Source: Pseudomonas sp. H9
Lineage (GTDB): Bacteria > Pseudomonadota > Gammaproteobacteria > Pseudomonadales > Pseudomonadaceae
Assembly (NCBI RefSeq): GCF_004353925.1
Contig: NZ_SMOK01000027.1
Location: 1-64,000 of the forward strand
Length of the DNA: 64,000 bases
Direction of reading: 5' to 3'
Shown: positions 27,743 to 37,247 of the stretch, piece by piece
How the letters are laid out: each line of letters begins with the position of its first letter
Numbering within the stretch: the first letter of the stretch is position 1
Translations under genes and position numbers: made by a program
The notes under the pieces: model-generated
Told to the model about the DNA's origin: nothing
The model's input: only the letters and a program-made list of their open reading frames with translations
Databases searched by the model: none

Positions 27743-28424
27743 AGCGCGTCTCTCCTTCGCCATTGACTGCGCCCATCCGTGGCAGGCCGAAACTGTCGAT
27801 CAGTGCCCAGTCGTGCGACACCACCAGGGCACTGAGCCCCAATTCACTGACCAGGCTGAGCAGCAGTTCGAACAGGCGCCGAGCATTGAGTGGGTCGAGG
27901 GCTGCAGTGGGCTCATCGGCCAGCAACAGGCGTGGTTCATGGGCAATCGCCCGAACGCAGGCCACGCGCTGGCGCTCACCGATGGAAAGCGCTTGAGGTA
28001 GCTTGTCGAGCAACGGGCCAAGGCGCAGCACGTCGATGGCCTTGCCTACCGCGTCACTGTGGCCCGAGAGGCCAAGCATGCGGCGTGGCAAGTTGATGTT
28101 CTCGCGCACGGTCAAAAACGGCAGCAAACCGCCGTTCTGCAACACGAAGCCCAACTGCCGTGAACGCACTGCGGCCAACTCTGTCTGACGGTCGGCGGCC
28201 AGCAACTGAGCGACGTCCAGCGTCTCTGGGCCCAGGTGATAGCGGCCCAGCGCCTGCGGCGCCAGCAACAGGCCAATGGCTTCGAGCAGGGTGCTTTTCC
28301 CGCAGCCGCTTTCGCCGGTGATCGCGCAGATCTCTCCTTGGCGCAGCTGCAGTGAGTCCAGCCGTACCTGGTGGGCGTGCGGGCCTTGCCCGCGCACCAC
28401 CAGCAGTCCTTTGATATCCAGCAT
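27726..28424 (-). CDS. TagT-like ABC transporter ATPase (LolD/MacB class)
   Basis: The 232-residue nucleotide-binding protein has Walker A GESGCGKST (37-45), signature LSIGE (146-150), Walker B LLLADEP (166-172) and a switch His in VVSHD. The ADEPTAALD form is typical of the LolD/MacB/TagT class. The signature has I in place of the usual G at the third position, a mild deviation. It lies 5 bp after the PpkA-like VWA gene and overlaps the permease gene. The order VWA protein, ATPase, permease, FGE-fold protein, lipoprotein is that of ppkA-tagTSRQ. Confidence 0.88.
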   Translation of the reverse strand: MLDIKGLLVVRGQGPHAHQVRLDSLQLRQGEICAITGESGCGKSTLLEAIGLLLAPQALGRYHLGPETLDVAQLLAADRQTELAAVRSRQLGFVLQNGGLLPFLTVRENINLPRRMLGLSGHSDAVGKAIDVLRLGPLLDKLPQALSIGERQRVACVRAIAHEPRLLLADEPTAALDPLNARRLFELLLSLVSELGLSALVVSHDWALIDSFGLPRMGAVNGEGETRFERLA

Positions 28425-28429
28425 GGGGC

Positions 28430-30391
28430 TTAAGGCATCATCTCAAGCGGAACGGGGTAAACGTTGTCGCGGCTGTCGCTGCCTGGCGCCAGTGCCACCC
28501 AGCGGTCCACGTCAGCGTTGTAGCGCTGGTAATGGCGCAGCTTGGTGCTCAGGTTGCGGATGAATTTTTCCTGAGCCAGGCCATCGAGGCCTTTCCAGGT
28601 TTCTTCATCGAGGTTGAGCACCTCGCTTTGGTACGGCAGGTCTTCCAGGTACTCACCCAGCACGCCGAGGTCGGCGACACGGGTGGCGGTACCTTGCTTG
28701 AGCTGATTCGGGTCGGCGCCCATGGTTGCGGCAACCGAACGCAGGCGGGTGAACATTTCGCTTGGCGAAATCATGCCTTCGTTGGCGGCATCGACGATCT
28801 GCTTGAGCACATCGCTCAGGTCACTGAGCTGCGCCTTGGTCAGCAACACGCGCACGTCGGTGGTCGGCAGGTTCTGCTTGATCAGGTCACGGTCGCTGAT
28901 CCACGCCTGGAACACTGGTGGCGCTTGGGTTCCGGTGGTTTTACCGAGGTAAGCCAGCTGCATGGCGTGGCCGATCAGTGCGGCGTCTTCCAGCATCTTC
29001 TTCTCAGCCGGGTCGACCTTGGCATTGGTGGCGCTGCCGATTGCGTCTTCACCCAGGTACGCCGACTTCACCTGTTGGGTGATGGCGGCGGCCAAGCCGT
29101 CGACCTTGCGGCCGAAGGCTTCTACGTCACCGGCATTGACCGGGTAGTAGAGCGAGGTGTTGGTGCCGGGGAAGTTCGACAGAGTCCGGTACTGAGCTTC
29201 GGCGCTGCTGTGGTTCTTCGCACCACTCGGGGTTTTCAGGTGCAGGGTGTACAGCGCGACGCCAGGGTTGCTGGCCTCGATCTTGACCTGCTCGGCGCCC
29301 AGGCCGGTGCCCGACAGCTTGTCGGTGCCGTCGATGGCACCAGCGTCGGTGATCAGCACCACATAACGGGCGCCGAACTGGCTCCAGTCCACCTTGTCCA
29401 CGGCGTGCATGACACCGGCATAGGCGTCTTCGTCGAAGGTGCTGCTGGAGACTTTGGCCTGCTTGAGGTCAGCAACCTTGGCCATGAAGTCGGCACCGTC
29501 TTTGACGGTGTTCGGGTCAGCGTACATCTTGCTGACGTACTCAAGCCCAGGCACAGCCTTGGTGCTGGAACGATAGGCAACCAGGCCGAACTTGACCTGC
29601 TGGCCGAGGTTTTCCTTCTCGATCTGCGCGTACACGCGCTTGATCGCCTCGCGGGTACGGTCGATGTACGGGTCCATGGAGATGGTCGAGTCGATCACGA
29701 ACACCACCGCGGCACTGAAGGCTTTCATCTGCGTCTTGGCTGCAGCTGGGGCGCTCGCAGCTGCAGCGCTGGTGGCGGCAGCATCCGCTTTGCTCACCGA
29801 AGCGACATTCAGAATGCGAGTGCGGAAACCTTCTTCGGTCATCACTTCTTCGCCGCTCAGCACTGGCAGCAGGTAGAAGTTCTTCTGCATATCGACGAAG
29901 AATTCCGGCTCTTGCGCCAGTACGCCGGGCGCTTCAGTACCCTGCTTGAGCTTGGCGCGCAGCGGCGCCACCTGGCTGACCGGATCCGGCGCGTCGAGGA
30001 TGCCTTCGAGCTGGCTGCGCTCCTTGAAGAACATCAAGCGGTCGCGGTTGGCCGGGTTGGTGAAGGCCAGGGTCAGCTGCATTTTCCATTCAACGGTGCA
30101 GTCGCCCGGCAACCAGCCGATGCTCTTGCCTTGCGTGTCGGGGCCGACCCGCAGCCATTCCTGAGCGCCGACCGTGCTGCGCTCGTACACATAAAAGCGG
30201 CTGAACGCGGGCTGCGCGGTACCGGCAGCATCACCGGCGGCAGTGCCCAGCTTGCAGCTAGGGGTGGTCAGTACACGCTGGAACAGGGTTTTCTTGCCCG
30301 CCTGTAGCAGCGGCTGGTCGGCCGCTTGCAGCACCGGGCTCAGGCTCATGGCCAACAAGGCAGCGGCAACGCCGCGCAGTTGCAGACTCAT
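28430..30391 (-). CDS. Periplasmic VWA protein resembling the C-terminal half of PpkA
   Basis: The 653-residue protein has a signal peptide (about 1-23), an SH3-like beta region (YVYERSTVGAQEWLRVGP, GKSIGWLPGDCTVEWK; about 60-125), an Ala-rich linker (about 200-220) and a VWA domain. The metal site reads VVFVIDSTISMDPYIDRT (DSTIS 234-238, Thr variant of DxSxS). A helical C-terminal region follows (about 440-653). From memory, the periplasmic half of T6SS kinase PpkA has this same DxTIS-type VWA and a GW-rich region; here the kinase and membrane anchor are absent. It overlaps the preceding gene by 4 bp and precedes the TagT-like gene by 5 bp. Confidence 0.78.
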   Translation of the reverse strand: MSLQLRGVAAALLAMSLSPVLQAADQPLLQAGKKTLFQRVLTTPSCKLGTAAGDAAGTAQPAFSRFYVYERSTVGAQEWLRVGPDTQGKSIGWLPGDCTVEWKMQLTLAFTNPANRDRLMFFKERSQLEGILDAPDPVSQVAPLRAKLKQGTEAPGVLAQEPEFFVDMQKNFYLLPVLSGEEVMTEEGFRTRILNVASVSKADAAATSAAAASAPAAAKTQMKAFSAAVVFVIDSTISMDPYIDRTREAIKRVYAQIEKENLGQQVKFGLVAYRSSTKAVPGLEYVSKMYADPNTVKDGADFMAKVADLKQAKVSSSTFDEDAYAGVMHAVDKVDWSQFGARYVVLITDAGAIDGTDKLSGTGLGAEQVKIEASNPGVALYTLHLKTPSGAKNHSSAEAQYRTLSNFPGTNTSLYYPVNAGDVEAFGRKVDGLAAAITQQVKSAYLGEDAIGSATNAKVDPAEKKMLEDAALIGHAMQLAYLGKTTGTQAPPVFQAWISDRDLIKQNLPTTDVRVLLTKAQLSDLSDVLKQIVDAANEGMISPSEMFTRLRSVAATMGADPNQLKQGTATRVADLGVLGEYLEDLPYQSEVLNLDEETWKGLDGLAQEKFIRNLSTKLRHYQRYNADVDRWVALAPGSDSRDNVYPVPLEMMP

Positions 30392-31443
30392 GGCTTGAGC
30401 TCCTCAAAGCGCTGTTTGGCATCGGCGTTGTTCTCGTCGAAACCAAGAATGGTTTCGTACCAGTACGCGGCGGTGGCCGTGTCAGGCGTTTTGAAGCACT
30501 CGCTTGGCTGGTGGTACTTGGGGTCGTACTCGTGGGCGTAAGCGGTGGCGATCTGAATGTCGCCGCTCTGTGCACGGTTGGCGTACAGACGCTGAGCGAC
30601 CGCACACTGGTTATTGGCCTTGGCCAGGTTGATCACTTCCAGCAGGGCAGCACTGCCCGGTGCTTTCTGGATGCAACCCTGCACGAACGCCAGTTCAGGC
30701 TGGCTCTTCATGCTTTCCAGGGTGCAAGGCTCTGCGGCAGCGGCGGCCGGCTCGGTGGTTGGCGTAGGCGCAGGTGGCGGCTCATCGACCACTGCCGGTT
30801 TAGGTTGTTGCATAAACCACCAGGCACCGGCAGCAATCGCCAGCAGCACGAGCAACAGCAGCAACGGCAGCAACCAGCGATTTTTCTTTGCCGGGGCCGA
30901 GGCTGCAGGTGGCGGTGCTACAGGGGGCTCGGGAATCGGCTCAGGTGCAGGCTCGGCAACGACTGGCGCTTCAACCACTGGCGCCGGTGCTTCTGCCACC
31001 ACCACTGGTTCTGGGATCTGCACCGGCGGCGCAACAGGCGCCGGAGCAGGCGCAGGCTCTGGCTTTTTTGCACCAGTGGAGGCAATCGACGCCAGCAGGT
31101 GTTTGTCCAGGCGCACCATGGTCGCTTCACTCTGGCCCAATGCCGGGTTGTTCAGAGTGATGCGGAAGTTGGCAGTGCCGCTGGCGGCCAGCAGCGGGTC
31201 GATCAGCTCAGGGCCGACCAGCACCTGCAGCGCATCGGAACCTTCTGCTGGTGCCAGGCCGATCAGCTGGAAGCCGTGGGCTACGTTGGTCCACTGCTTG
31301 CCTGGGTGCAGAAAGTCGCGGGTCTGGCTGCTTTGCACCGAATACTCCAGCCCTGCGCTGGCGCCCGTCCAGCCAGTGATCCGCAACCACCCCTGACCCG
31401 GGGTGTTATCGATCAGTGGCAGCACATCAACTCTGATACCCAT
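30388..31443 (-). CDS. Single-pass membrane protein with Pro-rich linker and TPR-like periplasmic end
   Basis: The 351-residue protein has an N-terminal beta-rich domain (about 1-130), a Pro/Ala/Val/Glu-rich linker (about 135-205), one membrane helix preceded by KKNR (about 210-230), and a periplasmic helical region with four or more Cys resembling TPR/Sel1 helices (CIQKAPGSAALLEVINLAKANNQ cut: CAVAQRLYANRAQSG, AAYWYETILGFDEN). Not recognised as a known family. Its plan (cytoplasmic module, Pro linker, helix, periplasmic module) repeats that of SrfA and the two VWA proteins. It begins 4 bp after srfC and overlaps the VWA gene by 4 bp (ATGA). Confidence 0.78.
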   Translation of the reverse strand: MGIRVDVLPLIDNTPGQGWLRITGWTGASAGLEYSVQSSQTRDFLHPGKQWTNVAHGFQLIGLAPAEGSDALQVLVGPELIDPLLAASGTANFRITLNNPALGQSEATMVRLDKHLLASIASTGAKKPEPAPAPAPVAPPVQIPEPVVVAEAPAPVVEAPVVAEPAPEPIPEPPVAPPPAASAPAKKNRWLLPLLLLLVLLAIAAGAWWFMQQPKPAVVDEPPPAPTPTTEPAAAAAEPCTLESMKSQPELAFVQGCIQKAPGSAALLEVINLAKANNQCAVAQRLYANRAQSGDIQIATAYAHEYDPKYHQPSECFKTPDTATAAYWYETILGFDENNADAKQRFEELKP

Positions 31444-31447
31444 GCAA

Positions 31448-34156
31448 TCAACTCGCTTCGAATGTGTTCAGCAGGACTGCCAACTGGCGACGCTGCTCGG
31501 TAGTAATTTCGGGGTCGGCGCCGCTCTTGGCGTTTTCCTGAGTCAGCCAGGCCAGGCCCGACAACCAATCCACCTGATAACGTTGTTCCTGGTGCGACGG
31601 CTGCTCTGGCAGCTGCGGCAGCTCGCCCGACGGCACCTTGTTGTAGAAGGTGAACACCGGGGCGCGGTCGCCCAACAGGCTGTGCGGGCGCTCCGCTGCA
31701 GGCTTGGCCAGCAGGCCGAACCAGGAGAGGAAGTCACGCATCAGCAGCTGTACCGACAGCACCTGGCGTTGCACCGTCTGATCGCGATGCAGGCCACCCT
31801 GTACGCGACGGGTAACGGCCTGATCCAGTTCCGCCATGAAGGCTTTGTTGCGCACGGCGCTGATCAGCTCTTCGGTGAGCGCATCAACCACGTCTTTGTT
31901 CAGGCGCAGGCTGTTGAGCAGCAGGGTGCGTGTGCCCAGGTCGCGCATGTGCTTGATCCAGGCTTTGAGCGCGGCACGGGCGAAGCGCTGTTCAGGGCTC
32001 AGGCGCTGAGCCAGTGGCTTTTTCACTGCAGCTGCAGGTTCAGCCGGGGTGCTGGCGAACAGGTTGCCGAAGTTCAGCGCGGGTGCCTGGTTGGCCGGGG
32101 CCCGTACATTCGGCTCAGGTTCGGCTTCTGCTTCGGCGTCCAGGCCATCGATGTGGTACACGCCGCTCAGGTACAGGTCGCGCAGTTGTTCCACCGGCAA
32201 TTGCAGCTCGTGGATCAAGTTGGCGATGACATCCGGGTCGGCACCGAGGTTATCCAGCAGGTACTGGGTTTTCTGGCGCTTCTTGTTCAGCAGTTGTTCG
32301 AAGTCTTCTTCACGCCACACATGCAGGCCGTGCTCCAGCAGGTCGGCGCGGCACTGATGCAGCTGTTCTTCGATACGGGTCAGCTTGAAGTCGATGTTGG
32401 CCACACCCTTGAAGCTGCTGCTGAAGCGGGTGATGCCGCCGTCGTTGAGTTCCAGCATGGCTTGCCAGGCGTCTTGTGGGTCTTTCACATGACGCTGCAC
32501 CGAAGGGCTGACAGCAAAGCACTGCTTGAGCTGGTTCAGACGCTGAACGTGACGCTCGGTGAATTCGTTTTCTTCGCCGCTGTTGCCATCACGCTCGATG
32601 AACGCGGTGTCCAGGCGTGGCTTACGCACCAGGTAGGTGTTGTTGAACGGGTCGTTCGACCAGTTCTTCATCCACTCCATGGCCCCGAAGCGCTCGATCA
32701 TGGTCAGCTTCATCATGTTCTCGCAGCCTTCAGGCAACTGCCCTTCGCTGAGGCCTAGGGTGTTGCTGATGAAACCGTCGAGCATGGTCAGGGCCCAGAT
32801 CAGGCCCGGCGTGCGCTGGCCGCGTTCTTGCGGCGTGGCGCCCTGGGTTTTGTGAATCCAGCGCGTCAGCACCGGCCCGACGCTGACCACTTCGCTCTGC
32901 TTGAACGAGCTGGTGCACAGCACCAGGGCGTTCATTTGCTGGGCGTCGGTGTAGCGCTCGAACAGGTAAGCGACCTTGCCACGCAGAATCAGGGTCGAGA
33001 CCGGGTTGATCTCTTCCACCGCATTCGGGTCGGCGGCGTCTTCGATGCGCAGCAGCTTCTGGCGAGTGCGATAGCCGGGGAAGTCGAGCAGGTCGACTTC
33101 TTCCACCACCGGATCCTTCGGCGTGTTGCTCAGGCGGAAGGTCATCTCAGCGGTCAGCGCGGCCAATTGGGCAACGGTCAGGCCGGTGCTGGCTTGTGCC
33201 TTGCCGTCGCGCACCGGCAGCACATTGACCGGCAGATCACGGCCCGTGCCCAAGCGCCCGAGGATGTCCACGTTCATGATGCTGTTGGCTTGGGTGTAAA
33301 CGCCGTTTTCGTCTTTGACCAGTACGCTCAGCGGCGCGAACACGGTGTCGGGGTAGCCCATTTTCTGCAGGCCACCGACCAACTGTTCGTACACTTCGGT
33401 CAGGCCATCCTGCTCACCCCAGAGGATCGAGAACAGCTTGGCACGCTGGCGGTAGTTCAGGCGTGGGGCGAGTTTCATCACCCGTGGCCAGTACACTTCA
33501 GACAGCTTGCGCACCGACTTTTCGTAGTTGCCTTTGAGGTAGTCCCACAGGGCAACCACGTCATCGGCGCTGACGCCCGGCTGCAGGTTCTCGACTTCAC
33601 GCCCTTCGAACGCCGCGAGCACCGCCTGGATGCGTTCATCGGTGAACGAATAGTCGAGCTTCTCCTGGTCGAAGTCTTCAAACCAGGCGTTGGACAGAAT
33701 CTTCGCCACTTCGATTTCGCTGAACAGCTTCAGCTCCACCGGGAAGTTGGCGTCTGGGCTTGGCTTTGCCCAACGGCTGAAGCGGGTCACCAAACCGGTA
33801 GCTTCTTTACCCAGGCCGGTCGGGTTGACGTGCTCGATGAAGTCGAGGGTCTTGCCGCCGAAATCGGTTTCCAGGCGGCCGCGGGTGTCGGCCGCCAGGG
33901 CGGAAATCAGGTACGACTTACCGGCCTGCGACAGGCCGAAGAAGCCGATCACCATTGGCGTCGCGGCGGCGCGTTGCAGGTCGCGGGCACGGTTGCGGGC
34001 ACGGTGCAGGCGCAGGTTCAGGCCATCGGCTTCGGCCTCGACACTGGCGGCGTTGCCACGTACCTGTTCGATCCACTGCAGGGCCTCGTCGGCGCCTTTG
34101 TGAACGGCGCTCCAAGCGCCCACCAGTTGTTGCTGCTTTGGCGTTAGATTGCTCAT
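31448..34156 (-). CDS. srfC: SrfC-like dynamin-type GTPase
   Basis: The 902-residue protein matches the virulence-factor SrfC family by size and by position after SrfB. It has an N-terminal helical region, P-loop GLSQAGKS (74-81) in the sequence VIGFFGLSQAGKSYL, a G3-like DFPG (358-361, DLLDFPGYRT) far downstream, and a long helical C-terminal half. P-loop plus DxPG with large helical extensions is the dynamin-like layout. No membrane helix is seen. The ATG at 34156 overlaps the srfB stop (ATGA), and is preferred to 34186. A role in membrane remodelling or complex assembly is inference. Salmonella srfABC was named as an SsrB-regulated locus. Confidence 0.85.
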   Translation of the reverse strand: MSNLTPKQQQLVGAWSAVHKGADEALQWIEQVRGNAASVEAEADGLNLRLHRARNRARDLQRAAATPMVIGFFGLSQAGKSYLISALAADTRGRLETDFGGKTLDFIEHVNPTGLGKEATGLVTRFSRWAKPSPDANFPVELKLFSEIEVAKILSNAWFEDFDQEKLDYSFTDERIQAVLAAFEGREVENLQPGVSADDVVALWDYLKGNYEKSVRKLSEVYWPRVMKLAPRLNYRQRAKLFSILWGEQDGLTEVYEQLVGGLQKMGYPDTVFAPLSVLVKDENGVYTQANSIMNVDILGRLGTGRDLPVNVLPVRDGKAQASTGLTVAQLAALTAEMTFRLSNTPKDPVVEEVDLLDFPGYRTRQKLLRIEDAADPNAVEEINPVSTLILRGKVAYLFERYTDAQQMNALVLCTSSFKQSEVVSVGPVLTRWIHKTQGATPQERGQRTPGLIWALTMLDGFISNTLGLSEGQLPEGCENMMKLTMIERFGAMEWMKNWSNDPFNNTYLVRKPRLDTAFIERDGNSGEENEFTERHVQRLNQLKQCFAVSPSVQRHVKDPQDAWQAMLELNDGGITRFSSSFKGVANIDFKLTRIEEQLHQCRADLLEHGLHVWREEDFEQLLNKKRQKTQYLLDNLGADPDVIANLIHELQLPVEQLRDLYLSGVYHIDGLDAEAEAEPEPNVRAPANQAPALNFGNLFASTPAEPAAAVKKPLAQRLSPEQRFARAALKAWIKHMRDLGTRTLLLNSLRLNKDVVDALTEELISAVRNKAFMAELDQAVTRRVQGGLHRDQTVQRQVLSVQLLMRDFLSWFGLLAKPAAERPHSLLGDRAPVFTFYNKVPSGELPQLPEQPSHQEQRYQVDWLSGLAWLTQENAKSGADPEITTEQRRQLAVLLNTFEAS

Positions 34157-37100
34157 TTTCCTTTGACGTTCCCGCTGTCGAGCCAATAGTCACTGTCACT
34201 CAGGTTGCCGGTCGGCATGGTGTTGAGTGAGAGCTCAAGATCCCGTTCGAAGTCGAAGTCGGCATCCTGAATGTTCGATTTCAGATCAGAGATGATCAGC
34301 TTGTCGCTGACCAAGCCCTGCTCGAGCAGAATGTCCGATGGCTCATCGACGGCCAGGCGAATACGCAGCACCGGCGCTTCACCGCCCTTGCCGATGGACT
34401 GGGAGAAGTTGCGTTGCCCCTGTGGGGTGAAACGCAGGGTGTACAGCGGCGAGGCCGACCAGCGCTCGGCGGCCAGCTGGCGGTAGCCCAAGTGCATGTC
34501 ACCACGCATCTCCAGCCACGGCGTGCCACGTTCTTCGCCTTCACCCACGATCGGCAGCTCGATGCGGCCCTTGTCGGACGTCAGGTTGTGGTACAGCACG
34601 TCGCCATGCTTGATGGTGCCGGCGTTATCGATCTGACCGAAGTGCTTGATGATCGAATACGGCTTGAGCATCGCGGTGCGGAAGTAGAAGTTCGGCACGC
34701 TGTGCTTGGCGCACAACAGGCAGATCATCGCACCGACCGACGCTGTGCTTTTCGGGTCGTCGATCAGGCCGTTCTTGTGGAACGGGTACCAGCCACCGGT
34801 GCGGTAGTTCTGCAGCGGCAGAATGCGCCCAGGCGGCAGCGGCAGGCGCTGGCGGATGAAGGTCTGAATGCCTGGCAGGCGCGATGGCCGACCGGTCAGC
34901 AGCAAGGCGTCACAGCTGTAGTGAGAGATCACTTCGCACAGCTCGCTGAGCACTTTGGTGATGTTGATCTGGCCGCCGATGAAGGCCAGGTGCACTTGTT
35001 CCAGGTCCAGTGCCAGCGGCGTGCTCATCAGGTCCAGGGTGCCGTCGCGGCCAACGTCGCGGCGAACCGCAGCATTGACGAACTCCAGCACACTGTCGTT
35101 GACCTGGGCATCGCCCAGCAGCTCGCGCCAGCTCTGCTCGGTCACCGTCAGTGGTGTTTCCGGGTCGTATTGCTCATAGGCTTTGAGCACCGCCAGGCCC
35201 AGCGGTACGAATACCTGCAGGTTGAGCTGCTGGCGCAGTACGCGTTCCTGAGCGCTGGCTTCGCCGTTGCCGCACAGGCGCGACATCAGTGCATCCGGGG
35301 CATAGACACCGGCGTCCTGCAGCGCGCGTTTGAACGACGGCAGGATGAACTCGCGGATCACGTCCAGCAGGATGTCGTCGCCAGCCACCTTGAAGCCGTC
35401 GCGGAAACGTTGCTCAGGCACGATGTGCACGTTGGCGCCGTTACCGCCGTTGTTGCCACGGTCCAGACGGTAGTCGGTGATCACCAGGTCAGTGGTACCG
35501 CCACCGATATCAATGGTGGCCAGGGTGATCTGTTCCGCTTCGGTTTTGTCTGGGCGTGCCAGGGTGGCGAAGAACTCTTCCGGGTGGCCGGCGAAGTTTT
35601 CGCTGATCTCGTTGTACAGGTACACCAACTGGCCGCAGCTGGCTTCGTCCCAGTCGACACGGATGCTCGGCAGCGGCGTACGCGGCTTGACGCTCTTGTC
35701 TTTGAACGGGTTGCTGTCGCCTTCGTGCCAGCCCAGGCTTTTCCACACCAGGCCAACAGCTTCGAACATGCGATTGCTGAGAATACTGCGTTCGGCCTGC
35801 GGCATGCCTGGCGGTACGGTCAGGGTAATGCTGTTGAGCATGCGCGGAGTGCGCGCGCGGCCTTGGCGCGAACGTTGTGCCGGGCTGTTGATCTGCGACA
35901 ACGCCTGGGTGACCACTTCAGCGAGCATGAAGGTCATCAGGTTGCTGCGCGAATACAGCGACGAGAACGCCGACATGTCGTTTTTCGGTGGCAGGTACAG
36001 CGCCTGACCGAGGTCGTTGATCAGCGACGAGAATGGCGCGGCAATCGCTTCGGGCTCATCGCTGACCTTTTTGTTCGAAGTGTTGAAGCGCCAGCCGTGG
36101 CTGTAGGCTTTCTCGTCCCACAAGTAGCGTTTCGGGCTCGACAGGCCAGTGGAACCTTCGGTGCCACGGCGGCGGCTGGCCAAGCGGCCGGCTTCACCAC
36201 CCACGCGGGCCAGGGTCGGCCACTGGAAGGCATCGTGACGGCCACTCTGGCTCGACCACTGATCGCTACCAAACGCGGCCTTGCTGAACTCCACGCGGCT
36301 TTCAAAGGCCTGGTTGTAGATCTGGTGCGGCTCGCTCAGGTCGCGCAGCTCCAGCACATAGTTGTTGAGCATGCCCGAACCGGCCTGAACGTGATCCTCG
36401 ACGAGGATGCCGCAGGTGCGCGAGTTGCCGACGTCCAGTACCAGGTCGACCTTGATCGGCTGCACGACGCCTTGGGCATCGTTGGCGACCACTTTGATTT
36501 CCGGGATCTCGACCTTGGGCTTCTCGGTGCTTTGCTCGGCTGGAACCGGGCGGCGCAGCAGGCTCAAGAGGTTCAGGTAGTGAGCGATGTGGCGGTTGCC
36601 CTGCAGGTCACGGTCCAGACGCTCACGGGTCCACTCGGCGCGAGCTTCGGTGTACAGCTCAGTCAGCCATTCGCGGATCCAGTTGTTGGTCAGGAACCAG
36701 CCGTATTCACGCGCGCTGCAGGCCAGCTTGAAGGCCACACCGGAACGCACGTCTTCTTCGCTCGGGGCCAGGTAGGCGGCGCCATCGACGCTCTTCATGA
36801 TGCGGCAGTCGAAGGCGATGGTCAGACGGTGCGTGTTGCCGTCGATATCCGGCTCGGGCAGTTTGACCAAGCGCATGCGCGACCAGTTATTCGGGCCTTC
36901 GTCGTAACGGTGAGGCGGCATGAAGCGCAGGAACGGAATTGGCAGCCAGACGCCATCGAACAGCTTCAGGCTCTCTTCCATGCTCAAGCGGAAGTGATTG
37001 TCTTCGGTGGAGTCGAACTCGACCTGAACCATTTTGTCTGGCTCGGGTTCGTAGAAGTCCTTGTACTCCTTGGACCACAGCAGGCGGGTCGGGACCATGC

Positions 37101-37230
37101 CGTTGTTGAGCTGGACGAACTTGCCGGCCTGCTCATCAGGGCCCAGGCGCAGGGCGAAGTCCATGAACTGGATGCCGCTATCGCTGACCAGCGTGACCGT
37201 TTCTTCGAACTGAGTGATTTCAGGCAACAT
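34153..37230 (-). CDS. srfB: SrfB-like actin/Hsp70-fold ATPase
   Basis: The 1025-residue protein fits the SrfB family. The actin-like ATPase fold is visible: phosphate-1 loop LVLDVGNSRTCG (266-274 core), phosphate-2 loop ATIDIGGGTTDL (574-582 core) and adenosine motif ALLLTGRPSRLPG (775-787). A long N-terminal domain (about 1-250) and C-terminal beta-rich domain (about 860-1025) flank it. It has no signal peptide or membrane helix, so it is cytoplasmic. It starts 17 bp after srfA and overlaps srfC by 4 bp. The pairing of an actin-fold ATPase with a dynamin-like GTPase in adjacent, coupled genes suggests one complex. Confidence 0.88.
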   Translation of the reverse strand: MLPEITQFEETVTLVSDSGIQFMDFALRLGPDEQAGKFVQLNNGMVPTRLLWSKEYKDFYEPEPDKMVQVEFDSTEDNHFRLSMEESLKLFDGVWLPIPFLRFMPPHRYDEGPNNWSRMRLVKLPEPDIDGNTHRLTIAFDCRIMKSVDGAAYLAPSEEDVRSGVAFKLACSAREYGWFLTNNWIREWLTELYTEARAEWTRERLDRDLQGNRHIAHYLNLLSLLRRPVPAEQSTEKPKVEIPEIKVVANDAQGVVQPIKVDLVLDVGNSRTCGILVEDHVQAGSGMLNNYVLELRDLSEPHQIYNQAFESRVEFSKAAFGSDQWSSQSGRHDAFQWPTLARVGGEAGRLASRRRGTEGSTGLSSPKRYLWDEKAYSHGWRFNTSNKKVSDEPEAIAAPFSSLINDLGQALYLPPKNDMSAFSSLYSRSNLMTFMLAEVVTQALSQINSPAQRSRQGRARTPRMLNSITLTVPPGMPQAERSILSNRMFEAVGLVWKSLGWHEGDSNPFKDKSVKPRTPLPSIRVDWDEASCGQLVYLYNEISENFAGHPEEFFATLARPDKTEAEQITLATIDIGGGTTDLVITDYRLDRGNNGGNGANVHIVPEQRFRDGFKVAGDDILLDVIREFILPSFKRALQDAGVYAPDALMSRLCGNGEASAQERVLRQQLNLQVFVPLGLAVLKAYEQYDPETPLTVTEQSWRELLGDAQVNDSVLEFVNAAVRRDVGRDGTLDLMSTPLALDLEQVHLAFIGGQINITKVLSELCEVISHYSCDALLLTGRPSRLPGIQTFIRQRLPLPPGRILPLQNYRTGGWYPFHKNGLIDDPKSTASVGAMICLLCAKHSVPNFYFRTAMLKPYSIIKHFGQIDNAGTIKHGDVLYHNLTSDKGRIELPIVGEGEERGTPWLEMRGDMHLGYRQLAAERWSASPLYTLRFTPQGQRNFSQSIGKGGEAPVLRIRLAVDEPSDILLEQGLVSDKLIISDLKSNIQDADFDFERDLELSLNTMPTGNLSDSDYWLDSGNVKGK

Positions 37231-37247
37231 CTTCTGCGCTTCTCGTG

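Noticed and set aside
28532..30307. 591-codon plus-strand ORF
   Set aside because: Antisense to the PpkA-like VWA gene, with no coding signal of its own.
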